The notes under the pieces were generated by a model. The model ran no database searches. It saw nothing but the letters and a program-made list of their open reading frames with translations, and had not been told where the DNA came from. Of a DNA stretch of 64,000 nt, positions 57,972-64,000 are shown in pieces (within the stretch, counting starts at the first letter, position 1; the number at the start of each line of letters is the position of its first letter). The stretch comes from JALEFZ01 sp038527485. Its GTDB lineage: Bacteria > Bacteroidota > Bacteroidia > J057. The stretch spans positions 16,001-80,000 of the forward strand of contig JBCBFT010000020.1 of NCBI GenBank assembly GCA_038527485.1. The letters run 5' to 3'. The position numbers and the translations under genes are program-made.

Positions 57972-57990
57972 CCCCCAAAAAGGGGGTTTT
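57972..57990 (+). terminator. Terminator after the TIGR02757 gene
   Basis: CCCCC-AAAAA-GGGGG followed by TTTTG; a short but GC-rich stem. Confidence 0.7.
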
Positions 57991-58104
57991 GCGATTTCCC
58001 CAGCCATATCGCCAACCTTCAACGACAACCTTCTGTTTAAGAGGAAGTAAACGATTGGGGCTTTTCAAAGTCTCAATTTCATATTACTCTTTACCCGACC
58101 ACTT

Positions 58105-58926
58105 ATGAACAGAAGAAATTTTACGTACGGCTTACTCGTAGCACTGCTAGGAGGATTTACCCTTAGTGTGGTATCCTTTACGGGAGGCCCTCCTGCTGGA
58201 AGAACAGGAGCACCTGGTGAGCAAACCTGTCAGGCCAGTTGCCATAGTAGCTTTGGACTTAACTCTGGACCTGGATTGGCTTCTGTCTCGACCGACATCC
58301 CTGCGGAAGGATACATACCTGGTCAGACCTATGAGTTGACCTTTTCTGTCAGTCAAAATGGGATCTCTAAATTTGGCTTTCAAGGCACGGTATTTAGTCC
58401 TACAGCCAATGGCACCGTGGGTACATTGGCTACAACCAGTGACAGCACCCAGCTGATCAGTGGTTCTGGAAGAGATTATATCGAGCACAATGCAGTCGGA
58501 ACAGGCAAATCTACCTGGAAAGCGTTGTGGACAGCCCCAGAGGCTGGAAGTGGAGATGTAGAAATCTATGCGGCCTTCGTAGCAGCCAACAATGCAAGCG
58601 GAAATAGCGGAGATCACGTCTACACTGCGCAAGAAAATATCCCAGAACAAATCGTTTCGAGTATTGAGGGAATCGAGCGGGCAAATGTACTACGTGTAGC
58701 GGATTTGGGAGATCAGCTAGCCATCTCCTTTGACATGCCGCAAGCAGGGGAAGTGCAACTTCAGCTCGTTAGTCTCTCTGGACAAAGGATCTGGTCTACA
58801 CAGGCCCAAATCAGTCAAAATACTTACCAAGGTACACTCGATATCTCTACATATCCTTCAGGTGTCTATGTATTATCTGCCCAAACCCAAGGGCGTATCT
58901 TGACACGCAAGGTGATGATCAGATAA
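58105..58926 (+). CDS. Choice-of-anchor V (Reeler-like) domain protein with T9SS sorting domain
   Basis: The protein has 273 residues with a signal peptide (YGLLVALLGGFTLSVVSFTGG). The domain begins at GPPAGRTGAPGEQTCQASCH and continues with YIPGQTYELTFSVSQNGISKFGFQ, STWKALWTAPEAGSGDVEIYAAFVAANNASGNSGDHVY (in parts). The C-terminal 75 residues form a T9SS type-A domain (VQLQLVSLSGQRIWS, TYPSGVYVLSAQT, LTRKVMIR). Relatives usually carry TGAPGE-x-x-CxxCH, a possible c-haem site; here the spacing is C-Q-A-S-C-H, one residue longer. It should be exposed on the cell surface; function is unknown. Confidence 0.87.
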   Translation: MNRRNFTYGLLVALLGGFTLSVVSFTGGPPAGRTGAPGEQTCQASCHSSFGLNSGPGLASVSTDIPAEGYIPGQTYELTFSVSQNGISKFGFQGTVFSPTANGTVGTLATTSDSTQLISGSGRDYIEHNAVGTGKSTWKALWTAPEAGSGDVEIYAAFVAANNASGNSGDHVYTAQENIPEQIVSSIEGIERANVLRVADLGDQLAISFDMPQAGEVQLQLVSLSGQRIWSTQAQISQNTYQGTLDISTYPSGVYVLSAQTQGRILTRKVMIR

Positions 58927-59102
58927 AGAAAAATGAAGAGATAAGTCAGGAAGAATAAGCTTTTCGCAAGTATTCCCTTCCTCCTCAAAAACTACCAGAT
59001 TTCATATTTGCAAACATGTCAGGCAGCGCGAGTCGCTGTCATGGCAGTCCTTTGCCCTGAAATTTGTAAGAATCGTTCGTTCCCCTAACGTTCTTTTTAT
59101 CT

Positions 59103-59134
59103 GGATGCTATGGCTCGCTATGGCATCCTTTTTT
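59103..59134 (+). terminator. Terminator or attenuator upstream of the nicotinate phosphoribosyltransferase gene
   Basis: GGATGCTATGG (59103-59113) pairs over 11 bp, with two wobbles, with CTATGGCATCC (59118-59128) around a four-base loop, then six T residues. It lies 176 bp after the T9SS gene and 74 bp before the PncB start, so it may belong to either. Confidence 0.75.
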
Positions 59135-59207
59135 GTATTTCCATTTTTATTTGTATTTTGTACACAAATATAAAAAGAGGCTTTTTATCCATCTGATTGC
59201 GATTATT

Positions 59208-60677
59208 ATGAGCTATATTCCTACAGCACTGCATACCGACCTTTACCAGTTGACGATGGCCTATGGGTATTGGAAGCGAGGATTGACAAACCATGAGGCT
59301 ACCTTCCACCTATTTTACAGACGGGCTCCTTTTGGGGGGAGTTATGCCATTGCTGCAGGCTTGGAGCAAGTGATTCAATGGCTCAATCAATTTGAATTCC
59401 GCGAAGAAGATCTTGACTACCTGGGTCAGTTAACGGGAAATAATGGAGCTGCACTCTTTGAACCTGCTTTCCTAGATTTTCTTCGCGACATGCGTTTGGG
59501 CTTACATATTCAAGCCATGCCAGAGGGGACGCTGGCCTTTCCAAATGAACCCATCCTACGTGTCAGTGGACCCTTGATCCAAGCACAGCTAGTAGAAACG
59601 GCCTTGCTTAATATGATCAACTTTCAGACATTGATCGCGACCAAAGCCTCACGAATCGTACAGGCCGCAGATGGGGATCCCGTCCTGGAGTTTGGGCTGA
59701 GACGGGCACAAGGTCCAGACGGTGCACAGGCAGCAAGTAGAGCTGCATATATAGGAGGATGCATCGGCACATCCAATGTCGAAGCAGGGAAAAAATTTGA
59801 CATCCCTATTAAGGGTACACATGCCCATAGTTGGGTCATGGCTTTCGATCGTGAGATGGAAGCATTTGAAGCTTATGCAGATGCGATGCCCAATAACTGC
59901 ATCTTTCTTGTGGATACTTATGACAGCATCGCAGGTGTACATAAAGCCATCAAAATCGGGAAAAAACTCCGAGAAAAGGGACATGAGATGGTCGGTATAC
60001 GCCTCGATTCAGGAGATCTTGCGGACTTGAGCATTCAAAGCCGACAGTTGCTGGATATGGCAGGCTTTCCAGATGCGGTCATCGTGGCGAGCAATGACCT
60101 AGATGAATATCGCATACAAGAACTCAAAGAGGCAGGAGCCCAAATCAATACATGGGGCATCGGTACAAAACTGGTCACTGCCTATGACCAGCCTGCCCTT
60201 GGCGGTGTGTACAAATTGGCTGCCATCAAGGCTCCTGGAGAAACATGGAAAAATAAGATCAAGCTTTCAGATGATGCCATCAAGGTTTCTATCCCTGGGG
60301 TTCAACAAGTCAGGCGGTATAGCAAGGACGGTGTCATGCAAGGAGATGTGATTTTTGATCAAAGGAATCACCGCCCTACCCTACCCTTCCAATCTGCCCA
60401 TGATCCACATGTCCCTGTGTTCAGCGAGGAGTGGGAAGATTTACTCGTCCCTATTTTTCAAGATGGAACCTGTATTTACCAAAGCCCCACCACCAAAGAG
60501 ATCCGGAGACGATCACTCCATCAACTTCAATCTCTCCCCGAAGAGAATCGAAGCCTACAAGATCCTAAGACCTATCCTGTCGGTCTCTCCTATCCTCTGT
60601 ATCATCAGCGCGCACAACTGATCAATGAGATTCAGGTTACAGCTACTTTAAATGGGCGGGAGAGTACGGGTAGGTAA
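59208..60677 (+). CDS. pncB: Nicotinate phosphoribosyltransferase
   Basis: The start at 59208 (MSYIPTALHTDLYQLTMAYGYW) is the standard N-terminus; the upstream in-frame ATG at 59133 falls in the terminator T-tract. The protein has 489 residues. Motifs are ATFHLFYRRAPFGGSYAIAAGLEQ, LEFGLRRAQGPDGAQAASRAAYIGGCIGTSN (in parts), the catalytic His region IKGTHAHSWVMAFD, CIFLVDTYDS and VGIRLDSGDLADLS. It converts nicotinate and PRPP to nicotinate mononucleotide, salvaging NAD. It is monocistronic, followed by repeat copy E. Confidence 0.95.
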   Translation: MSYIPTALHTDLYQLTMAYGYWKRGLTNHEATFHLFYRRAPFGGSYAIAAGLEQVIQWLNQFEFREEDLDYLGQLTGNNGAALFEPAFLDFLRDMRLGLHIQAMPEGTLAFPNEPILRVSGPLIQAQLVETALLNMINFQTLIATKASRIVQAADGDPVLEFGLRRAQGPDGAQAASRAAYIGGCIGTSNVEAGKKFDIPIKGTHAHSWVMAFDREMEAFEAYADAMPNNCIFLVDTYDSIAGVHKAIKIGKKLREKGHEMVGIRLDSGDLADLSIQSRQLLDMAGFPDAVIVASNDLDEYRIQELKEAGAQINTWGIGTKLVTAYDQPALGGVYKLAAIKAPGETWKNKIKLSDDAIKVSIPGVQQVRRYSKDGVMQGDVIFDQRNHRPTLPFQSAHDPHVPVFSEEWEDLLVPIFQDGTCIYQSPTTKEIRRRSLHQLQSLPEENRSLQDPKTYPVGLSYPLYHQRAQLINEIQVTATLNGRESTGR

Positions 60678-60709
60678 AAGCATCTAAGGTAGACTTATCG
60701 TCTCACTTC

Positions 60710-60877
60710 TAAGACCATATTTGAAATCTCAAATCTGCGAAAAGTTTGCGCTTTCAGAACATGAGCTTCATCTATTTTGTAAGATTTAGTCCCACTAAAT
60801 CTTATAAAATAGCTTTCGCCAGAACCTAAGATCTCTGCTTTTTAGCTAGATTTTGATTGTCCCAAACAGGGTCTAAG
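60710..60877 (+). repeat. Dispersed palindromic element, copy E with nested palindrome
   Basis: The element begins CTAAGACCATATTTGAAATC and ends GTCCCAAACAGGGTCTAAG. Outer parts match copy A. About 65 bp (60761-60825) are inserted in the middle; they hold a 41-bp palindrome whose 19-base arms (60772-60790 and 60794-60812, one wobble) surround CCC. The insertion is flanked by direct repeats CAGAAC at 60755-60760 and 60820-60825. It lies between pncB and the convergent membrane protein gene. Confidence 0.88.
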
Positions 60878-60940
60878 TTTTCGATTGACTTCAGTTTGTA
60901 TCTCTTCACAGCTACAGAACCGAATATTTACGGTATAGTC

Positions 60941-61585
60941 TTACCTCTGAGACACCTTAACTTTTGCGTAATTGTAAATGAGTTCGCGGCTCAGGTAATA
61001 GCCACGTTCTTTTGTACGGTACCATGCGATAAGTATTCCTACCCAAAGAAGATGATAAGAATAATTGGAAATCCATGATGGAATAATATCCAAACAAAAA
61101 CTAAAGCTAAAAAATGTCAGCCATGCTCCCAAAAAGGCAAATACCAGTCCGCGGGAAAAAGCATAAGCGGCATTGAATTCGCCAATTCTATTCGCACCCT
61201 GCTTTGCAAAGGAATTCGTATAGTTGAACGCTTGATCTAACTCCGTATTTGTCAAATCCTTAAAGGCCCCAGATAACTTTAATTCATCCTTCAGACTAGA
61301 TTGTATGTTTAAAATCGTGGGTATCTGAAATTTAGGTGGTGCTTCTCCTGCAATAAGCCGCCTAGAGGGTTTGCCTCTCCATGTCCAGAAAAGAATCCAT
61401 TCTCCCCAACTTGAAATTGCATTGATAAAGTACCCTAGAATAAAAGCGATCGGAATCGTCATGAGGCCTTTGTCACTGGAAAGTAGGGATTCATCTATTA
61501 TAGATAAGGCAACCAGCGCCCATACCCAAACATATCCTAACATGAGTTGGGAGAGGGTATCATAAAGAGAAAGGGAGGCTTTCAT
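60941..61585 (-). CDS. Four-helix membrane protein coupled to the MBL-fold hydrolase, unknown family
   Basis: This 214-residue protein has two N-terminal helices (LMLGYVWVWALVALSII; MTIPIAFILGYFINAISSW), a central soluble segment of about 75 residues rich in charged residues (LKDELKLSGAFKDLTNTELDQAFNYTNSF in parts), then two C-terminal helices (GLVFAFLGAWLTFFSFSFCL; YSYHLLWVGILIAWYRTK). The 2+2 layout with an intracellular middle recalls membrane effectors of bacterial conflict systems, but no family match is claimed. The start overlaps the MBL gene stop (ATGA), so the two proteins are made together and probably cooperate. Confidence 0.7.
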   Translation of the reverse strand: MKASLSLYDTLSQLMLGYVWVWALVALSIIDESLLSSDKGLMTIPIAFILGYFINAISSWGEWILFWTWRGKPSRRLIAGEAPPKFQIPTILNIQSSLKDELKLSGAFKDLTNTELDQAFNYTNSFAKQGANRIGEFNAAYAFSRGLVFAFLGAWLTFFSFSFCLDIIPSWISNYSYHLLWVGILIAWYRTKERGYYLSRELIYNYAKVKVSQR

Positions 61586-62964
61586 ATACTCGGCTTTTGT
61601 TTATTAGGCGGATATACGCATTTTCCTGTATACGATTTTTCACCAGGAATGGTCCAAAGTTTTACCTCCATCTGTGTCGTTTGGGGGTCTATGTCATAGA
61701 CTATAGCTGCCAGTTTGGGTATTTCTCCTTTGAGAGGCACAGCTTTCTGGATTTCGATCCCACTATCCTTACCTGCTATTTCTTTAGGGGTCTTTTTTCT
61801 TTTTGAAGACTGTTCTTTAAACAAATCCCCCATGTCCTCAGCCTTGTATCCCCTACTACCGAGGCATGTCTTATTTTTGCAATTGGGATTGAGGCACATA
61901 TTGGTAGACGAAACAACTACATCGCAATCGATCTCATTGGAGGCTGTATCGAGCCACGAGAGCGTATCCTCATGGGGGTGAGGCGGAGGATTGAGGTGCG
62001 CAAACCTTTGGCCTGCAGAGATCACTACATGTGTCTCATGTTCCTTGGGGGTTTCGCTCAGTTTTTCCCTCCAAATCCGTTCGCTGTAGGAGTGCCTAGA
62101 ACCGTGATGGCTTACTTTAATCAAGTGTGCTTTATGATTGGGCTCCCTCTTCGCTAGATTTCTACTATCAAATTCATCAAACGAAAAATTCCACACCTCA
62201 TCAGGTACATCTCCCCCGAAGAGAACTTTTGCCTTTTCACACACAAGCAACAAAGCAGCAGAAATCTGGTTTTTGTCTACATGAACTGCTTTTTTATCCT
62301 CTCCATTCTTTTCTAGCAAGATGGAAATATCTTTTTTACTTAATTGTGAAATAAATTTATCTGATTGATCTGGGAAAGGAGCCTTTTTATAGACCACTAC
62401 ATCATTGTCTAAATCTGCCAATATACCCAAGTCAATTACTTGGCTAACCTTGACGTTCAAGCCTTTGGACTTTATTTGTTTCAAAGCAGAAATTAGACTT
62501 ATCCAGTCTTTCTTATAATTGTTAATTCGATTTCGCTTAAGGCTTAATTTTTCATCTATCCTAGCATCTTGGTTTATCCTCTTCTTATTTTTCTGAATAA
62601 AGTCATGAAATTGATTTATATATCTAGGTGTATTCACCCCTGCAAAGACCCACAAATACTCTGGGAGAAGTTCAAGCGCCCACAAATGTTTCCAAAACTC
62701 TCCGAAGCCCTTGATGTGGTCAGCATCTGGATGTGAGATATGTAGGAATGCTAGGGAGGTATCTGGATTATTTTTTCGATAAGCCTTCAAATAGGTAAGG
62801 GCAGGTAATTCCTCAAAGCGAGGATTATGATGTTTTGAGGAATTATATCCCTTGAAGCAATCAATGATGCCAAAGCGCTTATCGGGAAGTTGTACAAGGA
62901 TATGGTCTCCATTACCAACATTGAAGACAATAATCCTCAGTTTATTATGTACTGGGGAAGTCAT
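61582..62964 (-). CDS. ComEC/Rec2-like metallo-beta-lactamase-fold hydrolase
   Basis: The 460-residue soluble protein starts with the MBL strand IIVFNVGNGDHILVQL, then the metal-site motif FLHISHPDADHIKGFGEF (HxxHxDxDH), VLFGGDVPDEVWNF, VSHHGSRHSYSE (further metal His) and HVVISAGQRFAHLNPPPHPH. A middle insertion (about residues 130-230) is lysine-rich. After the MBL core come CLNPNCKNKTCLG (Cys-rich, possibly a small zinc site) and a C-terminal beta segment (VYDIDPQTTQMEVKLW). No signal peptide or membrane segment is present, unlike full ComEC. Relatives act on nucleic acids or nucleotides; the substrate is unknown. It is coupled to the four-helix membrane protein downstream. Confidence 0.85.
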   Translation of the reverse strand: MTSPVHNKLRIIVFNVGNGDHILVQLPDKRFGIIDCFKGYNSSKHHNPRFEELPALTYLKAYRKNNPDTSLAFLHISHPDADHIKGFGEFWKHLWALELLPEYLWVFAGVNTPRYINQFHDFIQKNKKRINQDARIDEKLSLKRNRINNYKKDWISLISALKQIKSKGLNVKVSQVIDLGILADLDNDVVVYKKAPFPDQSDKFISQLSKKDISILLEKNGEDKKAVHVDKNQISAALLLVCEKAKVLFGGDVPDEVWNFSFDEFDSRNLAKREPNHKAHLIKVSHHGSRHSYSERIWREKLSETPKEHETHVVISAGQRFAHLNPPPHPHEDTLSWLDTASNEIDCDVVVSSTNMCLNPNCKNKTCLGSRGYKAEDMGDLFKEQSSKRKKTPKEIAGKDSGIEIQKAVPLKGEIPKLAAIVYDIDPQTTQMEVKLWTIPGEKSYTGKCVYPPNKQKPSI

Positions 62965-63141
62965 AATAGAAATTGGTGTTGTATAATTCGTATGGGTACA
63001 GAAAAGGAGGCCTTGTACAGTATGTGACTACTTTTCAGGCTTCTCTATGATTTAAAAGGGAAAGGGCATCTGAGCAAAAAAGATGAGGGAAAACCACACC
63101 CTTTTTCCAAGCGATACAGTAATATAAGTGGGAAATTCTCC

Positions 63142-64000
63142 TTAAACAAATGATAGTTTGGCAAGTTCTGGATCGACGTATTCTAATTCTGCGCCATATT
63201 CCCGTATTTCTCGCATAAAGGTGGTGTACAAGAAGGTCCCTGCCTCCGCTTTTCTACCAATGTCTCGAAGACGAGAAAGAGAGAAGACCGTTCTTCTAGA
63301 TTCTTTTAATGGATGTATCCAGGTTTTGAGTAATACAGTAGCCTCATCCTGTTCCTCGTCTATTTCCTCGATCTCTCCGTATTCTATGCTGATTAATTGA
63401 GGGATGCCATGTGGAATAAAAGGATCAGAAAGATCTTTAACTTCTTCCTCCACCTCTTTAAGAGGGGTAGAGATGGAATGTGTGAGCATCTTACGCATCA
63501 CATGCGCATACAAGGCTTGCATAAAGGCTTTTTTACCTGGATCTCCAAGCGTAACGATAGCGGTACGTATCTGATTGATTTGGGATTCGTCATCTCGGGT
63601 TTCAAAGACGTGTTTCCAAGCCAGGTTGTAAGCCTTTACCTGCTCATAAAGCAACCTGAGTGCGCTAGGTGCCTTAGTATCTAAGGGAGTCCATGCTTCC
63701 CAAGTTTCGCCTCGTGGAAACGAGAAGGTTTGGGCTACTCCCACAATTGGAAACGTAAGAGAGAGTTCGGAAATATAGCCGTCGGAGGATTGGTTTAAAG
63801 AAAGCTTTTGAGGCAGGAAATCAGACATTTCTTCTTCTACTACCCTTGTTAAGGTAAGCTTTCCTTCCTGATGGCTCAGTTCATACTCGCTTTTTATACC
63901 AAATATATCGTCTTCTTCCTCTTCAGTAGCATGCCAAAGGGCGCGTTTGATGAGGAAGCGAAGGTCGAGAAGCGTATCTGGCTGGGGATCATCTGTAGGC
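63142..64000 (-). CDS. Uncharacterised gene, 5' end cut by the window
   Basis: The reverse frame stays open from the right edge to the stop at 63142. An internal Met at 63828 (MSDFLPQKL) would give 228 residues, but 57 further in-frame codons (including DLRFLIKRALWHATEEEEDD and GKLTLTRVVEEE) extend off the window without a stop, so the true start lies outside. The visible part has at least 285 residues, is soluble and acidic, with an acidic segment DEEQDEATVLLKTWIH and a C-terminal helical part (SRLRDIGRKAEAGTFLYTTFMREIREYG). I do not recognise it. It is on the same strand as the MBL pair, 177 bp upstream, and could share an operon with it. Confidence 0.75.
   Translation of the reverse strand, partial: PTDDPQPDTLLDLRFLIKRALWHATEEEEDDIFGIKSEYELSHQEGKLTLTRVVEEEMSDFLPQKLSLNQSSDGYISELSLTFPIVGVAQTFSFPRGETWEAWTPLDTKAPSALRLLYEQVKAYNLAWKHVFETRDDESQINQIRTAIVTLGDPGKKAFMQALYAHVMRKMLTHSISTPLKEVEEEVKDLSDPFIPHGIPQLISIEYGEIEEIDEEQDEATVLLKTWIHPLKESRRTVFSLSRLRDIGRKAEAGTFLYTTFMREIREYGAELEYVDPELAKLSFV

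Overview
The window looks like chromosomal DNA of a free-living, aerobic member of the Bacteroidota, perhaps from the Cytophagales or Saprospirales. The evidence is four proteins ending in type IX secretion (T9SS) type-A sorting domains, TonB receptors with carboxypeptidase-regulatory or STN domains, an ECF sigma/FecR/TonB-receptor cassette, TAnnTTTG-type -7 promoter boxes, a LytTR and a TPR-kinase/LuxR two-component pair, and starts without Shine-Dalgarno sequences. I recognise no tRNA, rRNA, prophage, transposase gene or CRISPR array. Most genes are housekeeping or metabolic.

Layout. 1-6.1 kb: a truncated FAD oxidoreductase, a GNAT acetyltransferase, a peroxiredoxin-thioredoxin-DUF6952 redox operon, a NADAR protein, and a PLP decarboxylase coupled to a VOC protein. 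6.1-14.1 kb: a small membrane ORF, a TonB-linked receptor, a DUF805 protein, a LytS/LytR-like pair, an alpha/beta hydrolase and an acyl-ACP thioesterase. 14.3-25.2 kb: eight same-strand genes (two acyl-CoA dehydrogenases, an acyl-CoA synthetase, an APH-type kinase, two SDRs, a saccharopine-dehydrogenase-like reductase and a class-V aminotransferase fold). The first four resemble a split ACAD11/levulinate-type pathway for hydroxylated acyl-CoAs. 25.3-30.4 kb: a T9SS beta-propeller protein and a two-component pair, separated by a 27-bp tandem array of hairpins.

30.8-41 kb: a periplasmic protein with an internal duplication, a cytochrome c maturation block in the order ccmB-C-D-E-F, a small basic ORF, a cold-shock/DUF3825 protein and a dihaem peroxidase lipoprotein. 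41-47.6 kb: ECF sigma, FecR and STN-type TonB receptor, converging on a T9SS vanadium-haloperoxidase-like protein. 47.8-60.7 kb: pyrophosphatase, SDR, a haem/cobalamin/siderophore-type ABC binding protein and permease, a PQQ-type sugar dehydrogenase with a T9SS tail, PrsW, TIGR02757, a choice-of-anchor V protein and nicotinate phosphoribosyltransferase. 60.9-64 kb: a translationally coupled ComEC-like metallo-beta-lactamase-fold hydrolase and four-helix membrane protein, plus an uncharacterised gene running off the right edge. This last part is the most accessory-looking.

The most unusual signal is non-coding. A dispersed family of about 100-bp palindromic elements has five recognisable copies (7067, 25222, 42643, 50426, 60710), all intergenic, sharing AGACCCTGTTTG-type inverted termini; one copy carries a second, nested palindrome. 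A separate family of CACGCTGTGGCGTG hairpins forms a tandem array of about nine units at 27592-27840, bounded by a perfect 11-bp inverted repeat, with a two-unit relative at 21664-21715.
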